Origin: an uncultured Rubrobacteraceae bacterium
GTDB lineage: Bacteria; Actinomycetota; Rubrobacteria; Rubrobacterales; Rubrobacteraceae
Assembly (NCBI GenBank): GCA_902806095.1
Contig: CADCVF010000024.1
Span: 62,001-126,000 of the forward strand
Length of the DNA: 64,000 nt
Reading direction: 5' to 3'
Shown: in pieces, positions 1 through 8,495 of the stretch
Numbering within the stretch: position 1 is the first letter of the stretch
How the letters are laid out: every line of letters begins with the position of its first letter
Made by a program: the position numbers and the translations under genes
Notes under the pieces: model-generated
Database searches by the model: none
What the model saw: the letters and a program-made list of their open reading frames with translations, nothing else
Told to the model about the DNA's origin: nothing

Positions 1-687
1 TTCGGTGAAGAGATACTCGACGTGCCATACTATTATATGGTGCACAGGGAACTCGACGGGATGGAGCTCGTGATCTCCCGCACCGGGTACTCCGGGGAGC
101 TTGGATACGAACTCTACCTGAAGAACGCGAGCCGCGACGGGCTCGGGCTCTGGGACCGGATGCTCGAGGCCGGCGAGCCGCACGGGATATCCCCGATCGG
201 ACCTTGCCACATCCGCAGGATCGAGGGTGGCATCCTGGCCCTTGGCTGCGACATGTGGTACGACACCAACCCATACGAGGTAGGCTACGGCTACAAGTGG
301 ATGGTCGAGTTGGAGCAGGAGCAGGACTTCGTCGGAAGGGATGCGCTGAAGAGGATCAGCGAGGGGGGCGTTAGCCGCAAGCTGGTCGGCGTCGAGATCG
401 GGGGTGGGAACCTCGGATCGTATAACGACGGCTCCATGATCGACTACTTCCCGGTCCACAAACACGGCGAGAGGATCGGCAAGGTCACCTCGGCCTGCTA
501 CTCGCCGCGTCTCGAGAAGAACATCGGGTTCGCCATGGTGCCCGTCGAGTACAGCGAGATTGGAATCGAGCTCGAGGTCGAGCGGCCCGAGGAGACGGTC
601 GATGCCACCGTGGCTGACCGCGTCTTCTTCAAACCGGAGAAGGCCGAGCAGAATCTGGACGCCACCAGCTCATCTAAAGGGGCCTGA
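1..687 (+). CDS. GcvT-family aminomethyltransferase/demethylase, C-terminal part (5' truncated by window edge)
   Basis: The frame is open from base 1, so the gene begins upstream; 228 residues are visible. The segment GYSGELGYELYL followed by an IRRIEGGILALGCDM stretch is the folate-binding core and C-terminal barrel of the GcvT family, which moves methyl or aminomethyl groups to tetrahydrofolate. The family includes glycine-cleavage T protein, dimethylglycine and sarcosine demethylases, DMSP demethylase DmdA and aromatic O-demethylases. No other glycine-cleavage gene is nearby, and a MetF-like reductase and a cyclodeaminase follow, which argues for demethylation of a methylated substrate rather than glycine cleavage. 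The substrate cannot be read from this fragment. Confidence 0.85.
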   Translation, partial: FGEEILDVPYYYMVHRELDGMELVISRTGYSGELGYELYLKNASRDGLGLWDRMLEAGEPHGISPIGPCHIRRIEGGILALGCDMWYDTNPYEVGYGYKWMVELEQEQDFVGRDALKRISEGGVSRKLVGVEIGGGNLGSYNDGSMIDYFPVHKHGERIGKVTSACYSPRLEKNIGFAMVPVEYSEIGIELEVERPEETVDATVADRVFFKPEKAEQNLDATSSSKGA

Positions 688-705
688 GAAGAGCGACGCG
701 GCCCT

Positions 706-1596
706 GTGGCGGAGAAAGAAGTGCCGACGCAGCAGAGCACCGAAGAGAGGCAGAGGGCGAACCGGAGGCTGGCAGGATTTCTGCGGCATCCCGGCTACGA
801 GGTGATACCCCTCCAGGGGACGGAGGAATCGGTCGTCGAGCATGTCCCGAAGGACGTAGCACTCACGGTCACGGCTTCGCCTGGTAAGGGAACCTGGGCC
901 ACGGTAGAGTTGGCCGAGCGGTTGGCTGGACACGGCTTCGGCGTGGCGCCCCACCTCTCGGCGCGGCTCATTCGTGACAGGCTGGAACTGGGCGAGATCC
1001 TGCAGAGGTTGCGCGAGGCAGGCATAAGGAACGCGTTTGTCGTCGCCGGCGACATCGATGAGCCAGCCGGGGAGTTCGAGGACGCGACCGGCCTGCTCGA
1101 AGTGATGTCGGAGATCGGGCACGACCTCGACGAGGTTGGCATCACAGGCTACCCGGAGAGCCACCCCAAGATCAGCGACGAGATGACGATCCAGGCCATG
1201 TACGAAAAGGCGCCCTACGCCACCTACATCATCAGCCAGATCTGCTTCGACCCCGAGGTGACCTCGGACTGGGCCAGGCGGGTGTGGTCGCGGGGTGTGA
1301 AGCTGCCGATCCGCGTCGGTATGCCAGGCTACGTGAACCGCCAGAAGCTCGTGCGGATCTCCGCGGGCATCGGCCTCGGCGAATCGGCGCGTTTTTTGCA
1401 CAGACAGCGTAACTGGCTGGTAAAGCTGTTGCTGCCTGGTGGCTACAGCCCCGACCGTCTGATCGAAGGCCTGAAGCCAGGCTTTGCAGACCCCAACCCC
1501 AACATCCAGGGCCTCCATATATACACCTTCAACGAGTTGGAGCAGACCGAGGCGTGGCGGCGTAAGATGCTACAGCGTGCCGAACTCTCCTCCTGA
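706..1596 (+). CDS. Methylenetetrahydrofolate reductase-like protein (MetF family)
   Basis: 296 residues with a GTG start 18 bp after the preceding stop. The TIM-barrel pattern of MetF is visible: PHLSARLIRDR (where MetF has its folate-site His-Leu motif), an AFVVAGD strand, and GITGYPESHPKI near residue 145. MetF interconverts 5,10-methylene- and 5-methyl-THF using FAD. Between two GcvT-family genes it most likely works in the oxidative direction, recovering methyl-THF made by demethylation. It is diverged from housekeeping MetF, so I give no symbol. It appears co-transcribed with its neighbours. Confidence 0.8.
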   Translation: MAEKEVPTQQSTEERQRANRRLAGFLRHPGYEVIPLQGTEESVVEHVPKDVALTVTASPGKGTWATVELAERLAGHGFGVAPHLSARLIRDRLELGEILQRLREAGIRNAFVVAGDIDEPAGEFEDATGLLEVMSEIGHDLDEVGITGYPESHPKISDEMTIQAMYEKAPYATYIISQICFDPEVTSDWARRVWSRGVKLPIRVGMPGYVNRQKLVRISAGIGLGESARFLHRQRNWLVKLLLPGGYSPDRLIEGLKPGFADPNPNIQGLHIYTFNELEQTEAWRRKMLQRAELSS

Positions 1597-1611
1597 CAGG
1601 CCGGCAGAAGG

Positions 1612-2220
1612 ATGGACTTGTCACCACAAAACACCACCCCGGATTATCTGGATCTCTCACTAAGAGAATTCCTCGACCGCGTGGCCTCGGACGGGCCTGC
1701 TCCCGGCGGAGGCTCTGTAGCCGCAGTAGCCGTTGCCTTCGCCGCAGGGCTGTCAGGCATGGCCGCCCGCCTCTCCGCCGACCAATTAGCCGACGCCACA
1801 GTGTTGGCCGACCGCGCGGACGCCTCGAGGCTGAGGGTCGCACCCCTCGCCAGGGCCGACGCAGAGTCCTACGGGCGCGTCCTCGCCGCTCGCCGCGAGC
1901 CTGACTCCGAGACCCGTGCGGAACGCGTCAGGGATGCCCTCTCGGGGGCCGCCGACGTGCCGCTGGCCGTCGCCGTGGCCGGCAACGAGGTCGCTGACAT
2001 CGCGGCCCGGCTGCTGGAGGAGGGGAATCCAAACCTCGAGGGAGACGCGATGACCGCGGTCTTACTCGCTGACGCAGGGGTACGCGCTGCTGCGGCACTG
2101 GCCAAGATCAATCTGTCTTCGGCAAATGTGAATGACGACCGGCTCGGGCGGGCGAACGAACTCGTCGATATGACCGCAGCGACCGTGCGGCGGGCCACTC
2201 AAGGCGATGGACGAGGATGA
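1612..2220 (+). CDS. fchA: Formiminotransferase-cyclodeaminase / methenyl-THF cyclohydrolase family protein (FchA-like)
   Basis: 202 residues. The N-terminal LREFLDRVASDGPAPGGGS followed by an alanine-rich helix is the signature of the cyclodeaminase fold; the GGGS loop binds folate. Family members open the methenyl-THF ring, either as part of histidine breakdown (formimino-THF cyclodeaminase) or as stand-alone methenyl-THF cyclohydrolase (FchA). No histidine-degradation genes are near, and the MetF-like gene lies 15 bp upstream, so the cyclohydrolase role in oxidising one-carbon units to formyl-THF is more likely. The ATG is used as start; a TTG at 1618 sits better behind an AAGGA sequence and is possible. 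Confidence 0.8.
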   Translation: MDLSPQNTTPDYLDLSLREFLDRVASDGPAPGGGSVAAVAVAFAAGLSGMAARLSADQLADATVLADRADASRLRVAPLARADAESYGRVLAARREPDSETRAERVRDALSGAADVPLAVAVAGNEVADIAARLLEEGNPNLEGDAMTAVLLADAGVRAAAALAKINLSSANVNDDRLGRANELVDMTAATVRRATQGDGRG

Positions 2221-2278
2221 CCTTGACGGGGACTTGCAGTATAGTTTACAAACAGTGTTACTAAGAGAGGGGTAGTTC

Positions 2279-3574
2279 ATGCCGGAGAGAAGGACACCGT
2301 TCTACGACTTCCACCGCCGTTCGGCCAGGAACCTGATCAAGGGCGGCGGGGATTTCATGTTCCCCACCTCCTACGCCTCCTCTTTAGAAGAGCACATGAA
2401 CGTGCGCAGAAACGTCGGGATGCAGGATCTCTCCACTATGGGCGAGGTGGACATCAAGGGGCCAGGTGCCGAACGGCTGGTGAGGCGACTGCTTGTCAAC
2501 GAAGTCCAGGACATGGAGCCTGGACAGCTCAGGTACTCGACGATGTGCAACGAAGACGGCGGCATCGTCGACGACGTCACGGTCTACAAGTTCGACGACG
2601 AGCACTTCATGATCGTCACCGGTTCAGGACCGCGCGAAAAGGCTTGCCGTTGGATCTCCGAGCACGCCGTTGGCTCGAGCGCCTACGTGACCGACATGAC
2701 TGCGGCCGTCGCCCTGCCTGTGATCCAGGGCCCACGCTCGCGGGCCTTCCTCAAGACCGTGATCGAAGGCGTAAATCTGGATTCCTTGCGCTTCTTCAGG
2801 TTCGCGCCGTGCCGGGTCGGAGACGTTGAGCTGCTGATCTCACGCTCAGGCTACACCGGCGAGCTTGGCTACGAGCTGTACACCCCCGCGGATCAGGCCC
2901 CTGCGCTGTGGGAGCATCTCTTGCAGACGGGTCAGGGGTTCAACCTGAAGCCCTACGGCGTCGAAGCCATGCAGTCCCTGCGCATCGAGAAGGGTCTTCC
3001 TCTCTACGGCCCCGACATAAGCGAGGAAGACACCCCATTCCACGTTGGCCTCGGTCGGTGGGTCCGATTCGAAAAGCGCGACTTCGTCGGCCGCGAGGCC
3101 CTGCTGCGGGTCCAGGAACGTGGCCTCGAGAGGCGCTGGGTCGGCCTGACCCTGGAGAGCGAGGTTCCCGCCGCCGCTGGCGCCGGGGTCTACGGTATCG
3201 CCGACGTGGCCACCTTCAGGGAGGTGGTCGAGACAGGGGCCGAGGCCGGCGAGAACGAGGACGACTTCATGCCTGGCGAAAGGCAGGTCGGACGCGTCAC
3301 CTCGAGCGCAATGGGGCACACTGTAGGCAGGATGCTTGCAATGGCCTATGTCGACACCGCCCACTCCTGGCCCGGCAACAATCTGATCCTCGAGTCGGGC
3401 GGCAGGCCCATCCTCGCCAGGGTCGCCCAGACGCCATTCTTCGACCCCGAGAACGCCCGCGTAAGGGCCAGACCCCATGAAGACGACCAGCTCTCGGAAG
3501 TGGTCCCCGAACCGGCGCGGCTGTCGAACGCCAGGGTGCCTGCGAGACAGTCCCCGAACGGGAACACCAGATAG
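2279..3574 (+). CDS. Aminomethyltransferase, GcvT family, with long C-terminal tail
   Basis: 431 residues; GcvT proteins are usually about 370. The folate-binding segment GGIVDDVTVYKF carries the Asp equivalent to the catalytic Asp of GcvT, followed by SRSGYTGELGYELY and RIEKGLPLYGPDISEEDTPF. A loop of about 30 extra residues near 290-330 (GAGVYGIADVATF...) and a polar tail after about residue 395 are unusual. The ATG follows a GAGAGGGG sequence. Its stop overlaps the start of the flavin oxidase gene by one base, so the pair is translationally coupled: the oxidase would release a methylene group from an N-methyl amine and this protein would capture it on THF. Confidence 0.88.
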   Translation: MPERRTPFYDFHRRSARNLIKGGGDFMFPTSYASSLEEHMNVRRNVGMQDLSTMGEVDIKGPGAERLVRRLLVNEVQDMEPGQLRYSTMCNEDGGIVDDVTVYKFDDEHFMIVTGSGPREKACRWISEHAVGSSAYVTDMTAAVALPVIQGPRSRAFLKTVIEGVNLDSLRFFRFAPCRVGDVELLISRSGYTGELGYELYTPADQAPALWEHLLQTGQGFNLKPYGVEAMQSLRIEKGLPLYGPDISEEDTPFHVGLGRWVRFEKRDFVGREALLRVQERGLERRWVGLTLESEVPAAAGAGVYGIADVATFREVVETGAEAGENEDDFMPGERQVGRVTSSAMGHTVGRMLAMAYVDTAHSWPGNNLILESGGRPILARVAQTPFFDPENARVRARPHEDDQLSEVVPEPARLSNARVPARQSPNGNTR

Positions 3575-4830
3575 TGAACGTCCAGTCCTCCGGTCGCTAC
3601 GACGCTATCGTCGTCGGCGTTGGGGGGATGGGTAGCGCCACCGCCTACTATCTCGCCCGGCGTGGCAAGCGGGTGCTCGGTTTGGAGCGGTTCGGAATAC
3701 CGCACGCGATGGGCTCCTCGCACGGGCACACGCGTATCATCCGCCTGGCCTACTACGAAGATCCTTCCTACGTGCTGCTCCTCCGGCGCGCCTACGAGCT
3801 TTGGCGTGAGATCCAGGGCAAGGCCGGCGAGAAGCTGTTGCACATCACGGGCTCCATAGATTCCGGACCCGGTGAATCCTGGGTCTTCAAGGGCTCCTGG
3901 GAGTCCTGCAAGCTCCACGACCTCCCGCACGAGGTGCTGACGGGCGCGGAGCTCGGGCGGCGCCACCCTGGCTATCACCTCCCCCCCGAACACCTCGCGC
4001 TCGTCCAGCCCGAGGGAGGCTTCCTCACGCCGGAGCGGTGCATCGTCTCCTACGTAATGGCGGCCCAGTCTCTGGGGGCTGAGATCCACGGCCACGAGCG
4101 GGTCCTGGAGTGGGTCCCGCTCGAGGGAGGGGTGCGTGTCCGAACCGACCGCGGCACTTACGAGGCCGACAGGCTCGTGATGACCGCCGGCGCCTGGAAT
4201 GGGGATCTCCTCGATGTACTCGATGGGCTCGCCGTGCCAGAGAGGCAGGTCCTCGCCTGGCTGCAGCCGGCGAGGCCGGATCACTTCCGGCCCGATAACT
4301 TCCCCGTCTTCAACCTGCTCGTGGACGAAGGCCGCTTCTACGGCTTCCCCGTCTTCGGCGTGCCAGGCTTCAAGTTCGGCAAGTACTTCCACCTGGGCGA
4401 GACCGGCAATGCCGACGAGATCGACCGCCAGCCCCGCGACTATGACGAGCATCTCCTCAGGAGCTTCGCCGAACGATACTTTCCTGACGGCTGCGGCCCA
4501 ACGATGGACCTTCAGACCTGCATGTTCACCAATACACCGGACCACCACTTCGTCATAGACCTGCACCCTGAATACCCGCAAGTCTCTATCGCCTCGCCCT
4601 GCTCGGGCCACGGCTTCAAGTTCGCCAGCGTCGTAGGCGAGATCATGGCCGACCTGGCCGAGAAGGGGTTTACCCGCCACGATATCGGCCTCTTCCGCCT
4701 CGACCGGCTGAGGCAACAGGCCTCCGTCCACAAGCCGGGCCAGCCGGTTCGCAACGGGCAAACGGCTGAGCCCCCAGACGGTCGTCCTCGCTCCTTCACC
4801 CGCGTGGAAGACATAAAGACGTTCTGGTAG
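3574..4830 (+). CDS. FAD-dependent N-methyl amine oxidase (monomeric sarcosine oxidase / N-methyltryptophan oxidase family)
   Basis: 418 residues. The N-terminal DAIVVGVGGMGSATAYYLA is the Rossmann GxGxxG motif for FAD. Near the C terminus, TCMFTNTPDHHFVID contains Cys316, the position that carries covalent FAD in monomeric sarcosine oxidase, and SPCSGHGFKF is the second conserved FAD-domain motif. These enzymes oxidise secondary or tertiary N-methyl amines to an imine, giving formaldehyde or methylene-THF and hydrogen peroxide. The GTG start overlaps the stop of the GcvT-family gene. Substrate is unknown; sarcosine, dimethylglycine or another N-methyl amino acid would fit. Confidence 0.9.
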   Translation: MNVQSSGRYDAIVVGVGGMGSATAYYLARRGKRVLGLERFGIPHAMGSSHGHTRIIRLAYYEDPSYVLLLRRAYELWREIQGKAGEKLLHITGSIDSGPGESWVFKGSWESCKLHDLPHEVLTGAELGRRHPGYHLPPEHLALVQPEGGFLTPERCIVSYVMAAQSLGAEIHGHERVLEWVPLEGGVRVRTDRGTYEADRLVMTAGAWNGDLLDVLDGLAVPERQVLAWLQPARPDHFRPDNFPVFNLLVDEGRFYGFPVFGVPGFKFGKYFHLGETGNADEIDRQPRDYDEHLLRSFAERYFPDGCGPTMDLQTCMFTNTPDHHFVIDLHPEYPQVSIASPCSGHGFKFASVVGEIMADLAEKGFTRHDIGLFRLDRLRQQASVHKPGQPVRNGQTAEPPDGRPRSFTRVEDIKTFW

Positions 4831-4837
4831 CCGCAGG

Positions 4838-4960
4838 CTAGCCTCTCGCCAACAGAACGCCGCCGAAGCAGATCACAAGCCCCACAACGGCGAGCACACC
4901 GACGCGCTCTCCGAACATCAGGTAGGCCCAGACCATCGTCGTTGGGGATGGCCGAAGACG
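4838..4960 (-). pseudogene. Remnant of an EamA/DMT-family transporter (C-terminal helix only)
   Basis: The minus-strand frame ending at 4838 reads TTMVWAYLMFGERVGVLAV followed by a hydrophobic helix ending LLARG. A GERVG-type turn plus a last helix with a G-G-V-L-L pattern is typical of the C terminus of EamA drug/metabolite transporters. The sequence upstream in this frame (Arg-rich, to 5029) does not continue the family, and no full-length transporter fits between the oxidase and the IclR gene. I read it as the decayed end of a lost gene. The match is short, so confidence is moderate. Confidence 0.5.
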
Positions 4961-5121
4961 CTGCGCAAAAGGCCAGGCAGATCGCCGCACCTCTCGTCGC
5001 CGATCTCCGGTAGTAAGAGAACGAAACACCCTGATCCTCTACGGGCACGCGTCCATCTCCTCCACGAGGCGGACTGCCCGGGTCGAACCATGATACAGAA
5101 GGTGGTGTAGGATCTGCGCTT

Positions 5122-5895
5122 ATGTGCGCCGTAGTCCGCAGGAGCCCCTCGCTACAGTCGGTCGACAGGGCCGTCTCCGTCATGGAGTTCTTGTCGCGTC
5201 GCGGGTGGTCGGGCGTGACCGAGGTCTCCAGGGAGCTCGGGATCCACAAGTCCACTGCGTACCGGTTGCTAACGACGTTGAGAGACCGGGGACTGGTCGA
5301 GCAGGACGCGGCGACCGAGAAGTACAGGCTGGGCTTCGGGCTGGTGCTACTCGCGAGGGCGGTGAGGGCCGACCTCGACATCCTTCGCTGCGCCAGGCCG
5401 GTCTGCGAGCGTTTGAGCGAGCGTACGAAGGAGACGGTCACAATCGCCGTCCTGGAGCGTGATGATGCTGTTGTAATCCACCAGAGCATCTCGCGGGCGT
5501 CAGCACTCGGCGTCGACTGGACAGGACGTCACACGCCGTTGCACGCCACAGCCGCGGGGAAGATATTCCTGGCGTACATGCCGGAAGATCAACTACTCCG
5601 CATCCTTGAAGGACCGCTGGAGCACTTTACCGAGAACACCATCGTCGACCCGGCAAGCCTGAGTGATCACAGCAAGAAGGTTCGGGCCGAAGGATATGGC
5701 TATACCGTCGAGGAACTGGAGACGGGGTTGAACGCGGTCGGGGCGCCGATCCGCGGCGCCGACGGCGCGGTCGTTGGCGCTGTGAGCGTGTCTGGACCGG
5801 CCTTCCGTCTGCCACAGGAGACTCTCCCCGAGATCGGCGAGCTATGCAGACGGGCCGCCGCCGAGATCTCCCGGTGCCTGGGATTCCAGGGCTGA
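5122..5895 (+). CDS. IclR-family transcriptional regulator
   Basis: 257 residues. Residues about 10-70 form the winged helix-turn-helix (VTEVSRELGIHKSTAYRLL); residues about 85-250 form the GAF-like effector domain, with TPLHATAAGKIFLAYMP and GYTVEELETGLNAVGAPI, both standard for IclR. IclR proteins usually control catabolic genes next to them and sense a pathway intermediate. This one sits between the one-carbon/oxidase cluster and the GH172 gene, all on the same strand, so either could be its target. Upstream is only decayed sequence. Confidence 0.93.
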   Translation: MCAVVRRSPSLQSVDRAVSVMEFLSRRGWSGVTEVSRELGIHKSTAYRLLTTLRDRGLVEQDAATEKYRLGFGLVLLARAVRADLDILRCARPVCERLSERTKETVTIAVLERDDAVVIHQSISRASALGVDWTGRHTPLHATAAGKIFLAYMPEDQLLRILEGPLEHFTENTIVDPASLSDHSKKVRAEGYGYTVEELETGLNAVGAPIRGADGAVVGAVSVSGPAFRLPQETLPEIGELCRRAAAEISRCLGFQG

Positions 5896-5911
5896 ATCGA
5901 AAGGGGAAAGC

Positions 5912-6994
5912 GTGAGTGGTTACGGAGATTTCGGGAGCAGCCTGCGGGATCTCCCGCGCCTGAGAAGCAGTCGCCGCAGACGGACCTCCAGCTGGGACCG
6001 CTCCGGCGGCAACGACGATCGCCTCATCCTAGAGCCTGGCGGGACCGCGACCCTGGCCGAAATGAGCGGAGCCGGCTGTGTGAATCACGTCTGGATCACC
6101 GTCGCCAACGAGCACATGGATAGGACCCCGAACTCTATCGAGCCTGACTTCCTGCGCAGGCTGCTCCTCAAAATGTGCTGGGATGGAGAAAAAGAGCCGA
6201 GCGTACTCGTGCCCGTCGGGGATTTCTTCGGCGTCGGCTACGCCCGCACGAAGAACTTCGTCTCTGCACCCTTGCAGATGAGCCCCGAGAGTGGCAAATC
6301 CTTCAACTGCTTTTTCCACATGCCTTTCGCCGATGGTGCCAGGATAGAGGTCGTGAGCGAGCTGGAGCACGAGAAGGTCCTCTTCTATTACTACGTGGAT
6401 TATGAGGAGTTCGACAGGCTCGAGGAAGGTCTCGGCCGTTTCCACGCCCAGTGGCGTAGAGAGAATCCTACGGACGGCGCCGGGGAGGAAGGTCGGGGCA
6501 ACGAGGAGTTTCTCTTCGGCGGCGAGAACGTCACGGGCGAGAGTAACTATACGATCCTGGAGGCCGAAGGGCGCGGCCACTACATTGGTTGTGTCCTAAA
6601 CGTACACAACCTCCGCGAGACGAACCTGTGGAACTGGTACGGGGAGGGGGACGACATGATCTTCATCGATGGCGAAGAATGGCCGCCCTCCCTGCACGGG
6701 ACGGGCACCGAGGATTACTTCAATACGGCCTGGTGCCCACAAGAGGAGTACTCAGCGCCCTACCACGGCATCACCCTCGGAGGCGGGGACAACTGGGGCG
6801 GACACGTCAGCCTCTACCGGTTCCACGTGGAGGACCCTGTGCCGTTCGAACGCTCCATCAGGGTCACCATCGAGCACGGCCACGCCAACAAGCGCTCAGA
6901 CGACTACTCATCAGTCGCCTACTGGTACCAGGCCGAACCACACAGTCCCTTCTCCATACTCCCCGTCGAACAGCGTATCCCCCGACCTGAGTGA
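5912..6994 (+). CDS. DUF2961 / glycoside hydrolase family 172 protein
   Basis: 360 residues, GTG start after a GAAAGGGGAAAG ribosome site, 16 bp from the IclR stop. The N-terminal WDRSGGNDDRLIL, the central LLLKMCWDGEKEPSVLVPVGDFFG and the GTGTEDYFNTAW motif are hallmarks of DUF2961, now GH172. Characterised members act on fructofuranosyl or arabinofuranosyl residues. There is no signal peptide, so it should be cytoplasmic, acting on an imported oligosaccharide or glycoside. It follows the IclR gene closely and is probably co-transcribed; no sugar transporter is adjacent. Confidence 0.88.
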   Translation: MSGYGDFGSSLRDLPRLRSSRRRRTSSWDRSGGNDDRLILEPGGTATLAEMSGAGCVNHVWITVANEHMDRTPNSIEPDFLRRLLLKMCWDGEKEPSVLVPVGDFFGVGYARTKNFVSAPLQMSPESGKSFNCFFHMPFADGARIEVVSELEHEKVLFYYYVDYEEFDRLEEGLGRFHAQWRRENPTDGAGEEGRGNEEFLFGGENVTGESNYTILEAEGRGHYIGCVLNVHNLRETNLWNWYGEGDDMIFIDGEEWPPSLHGTGTEDYFNTAWCPQEEYSAPYHGITLGGGDNWGGHVSLYRFHVEDPVPFERSIRVTIEHGHANKRSDDYSSVAYWYQAEPHSPFSILPVEQRIPRPE

Positions 6995-7071
6995 TTCAGA
7001 CTACACGGGATCACTTCCGTGGTGTGCGACTCACTCGAGCGCAACTCCTACCCCGTTGCTCACTGCATCAC

Positions 7072-7099
7072 CGTCATTCCCGCGAAAGCGGGAATCCAC
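7072..7099. repeat. Short palindromic intergenic repeat, copy 1
   Basis: ATTCCCGC and GCGGGAAT form a perfect 8-bp stem (7076-7083 and 7088-7095) around a GAAA tetraloop, followed by CCA. This is the widely dispersed palindrome that in one frame reads as a VIPAKAGI-like peptide in many genomes. It lies between the convergent GH172 and LarA-family genes, where the hairpin may act on transcripts from both sides. A second, wobble-paired copy is at 42987-43012. Confidence 0.85.
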
Positions 7100-7163
7100 C
7101 GCTGCAAGCGCTCTGCCGATTCAACCAGAACCAATCTACGGATTACGCCTGATACCTGGAGAG

Positions 7164-8450
7164 TTAAGCGCTCCTGGGAACGATCTCGCCTCCTTCGAAG
7201 CGCATCGGCTGGGGTTCTTCCAGGATCTCCAGCCGCTCGTTGTTCTCGACCTCGCGAAGCAGCGCCTCGGAGACCCAAATCCTCCCGAGTTTGAGGGTGT
7301 TCTCTATGCGGACGACCCTGGCTTCGGCGGGGTCGACGCCCGCGCACATGGTCAGGGCCGCGGCGACCGCCATCTCACCCGTCGGCATGACCATGGGCGT
7401 CTTTACCGGCGCGGGTGTGGTCGAGGTGAGTGCGTTCATGTAGGTAGAGGGACGATCCACCGAGCCGGCGAGGCGCTCGGTAACGACGTCTGCCATGCCG
7501 AGGCCGTTGGCGTTGCCGCCGGTCTCCTCAGTCAAGCCTAGGTAGACCATGCGCTCGACGGAAGGGCCGCCAGAGGCTGCGGTCGTCGGATAGCGGCCCG
7601 TGACGTTGGGGTCGGCGCCGTCACCCGAGATATTCTTCCCGATCTCGTCGACGATGAGCACATCGATCTCGTCGAACGGCAGCCGTGCGAGGTTACGCTT
7701 CGCCTCTTCGAGGAGTGGTGCCTCAGCCTCCTCCAGTTCCCCGGCGGGGATCGCGACTATCTTGCAAGGCTCTTCTTCTGCGTTCTCGACGGTGGCCAGG
7801 CCGAAGGCGACCTTGGCGCTCTCGACGGCGACGCGGGCCGCCTCGGGGATAGTCCGGTGGATATTCTCCCAGCCCGCGGAGTGTATGGAATGCGCCCCCC
7901 GCTGCTTGCCCATCCCGATGGCGAGCATCTTCGTCGGCCCGCTCTCTACGGGTCCTCTGAATGCGGTGTGGGGCTTGACTCTGTTGACCACGATGACCGA
8001 GTCGGCCTCGTAAGCGTTACGGTCCATGTAGACGGCAACGCCAGAGGGTGTCTCCCCGATCCTCACGCTCTCCATCGTCGCCCGCACGGGGCACCCGACC
8101 TTCTCCTCGCTCACGCCCAGATGACCAAGAACCTGTGCCTGGCCCTCCGCGGTCGAGGCGCCGTGGCTCCCCATCGCGGGGACCACGAAAGGCTCGGCGC
8201 CTGACTCCTTCAGGGCCTCAACGAGGGCTGCGACTACCTCCCCAATCCTGGCGACGCCCCTGCTCCCGACGCCAATGGCCACAGAGCCTGAGGGTAGCTC
8301 CACGGAGCTCAGCGCCTCGCGGACGCTCTCCCCGATATTCATGAGCGCCAGCGGAGAATCTATCTGCTGCCCGATGGGCGCGACCCTGGGGAGTTCGATC
8401 GCGCGCAGGATCTCCTGTATCTCCTCGTAGACGGGGTTCTCTGTCTGCAC
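7164..8450 (-). CDS. LarA-family (DUF2088) nickel-pincer hydroxyacid racemase/epimerase homologue
   Basis: 428 residues, GTG start behind AGGTGAGGAA. From family knowledge, LarA of Lactobacillus attaches its nickel-pincer cofactor to Lys184 and uses His108, His174 and His200. Here MGSHGAS gives His96, VKPHTAFRG gives His161, GPTKMLA gives Lys174 and HSIH gives His190; the Lys-His spacing of 16 equals that of LarA and the His-His spacing is 65 against 66. I therefore expect a Ni-dependent racemase or epimerase of a 2-hydroxyacid. It is convergent with GH172 and a little upstream of lutABC. The cofactor genes larB, larC and larE are not in the window. A paralogue is at 40846. Confidence 0.8.
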   Translation of the reverse strand: MQTENPVYEEIQEILRAIELPRVAPIGQQIDSPLALMNIGESVREALSSVELPSGSVAIGVGSRGVARIGEVVAALVEALKESGAEPFVVPAMGSHGASTAEGQAQVLGHLGVSEEKVGCPVRATMESVRIGETPSGVAVYMDRNAYEADSVIVVNRVKPHTAFRGPVESGPTKMLAIGMGKQRGAHSIHSAGWENIHRTIPEAARVAVESAKVAFGLATVENAEEEPCKIVAIPAGELEEAEAPLLEEAKRNLARLPFDEIDVLIVDEIGKNISGDGADPNVTGRYPTTAASGGPSVERMVYLGLTEETGGNANGLGMADVVTERLAGSVDRPSTYMNALTSTTPAPVKTPMVMPTGEMAVAAALTMCAGVDPAEARVVRIENTLKLGRIWVSEALLREVENNERLEILEEPQPMRFEGGEIVPRSA

Positions 8451-8495
8451 TTCCTCACCTCCGTAGAGACCGCCTTTACGACGGCGCTAAGATTT

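Noticed and set aside
2222-2247. TTGACG and TATAGT upstream of the GcvT-family gene at 2279 as a promoter
   Set aside because: Only 11 bases separate the hexamers, too few for a sigma-70 promoter.
3346-4761. Long open frame on the minus strand (471 codons) opposite the flavin oxidase gene
   Set aside because: It mirrors the codon pattern of the real gene; no motif, ribosome site or family resemblance. High GC produces such shadows; those at 45279-46622 and 57516-58772 were rejected for the same reason.
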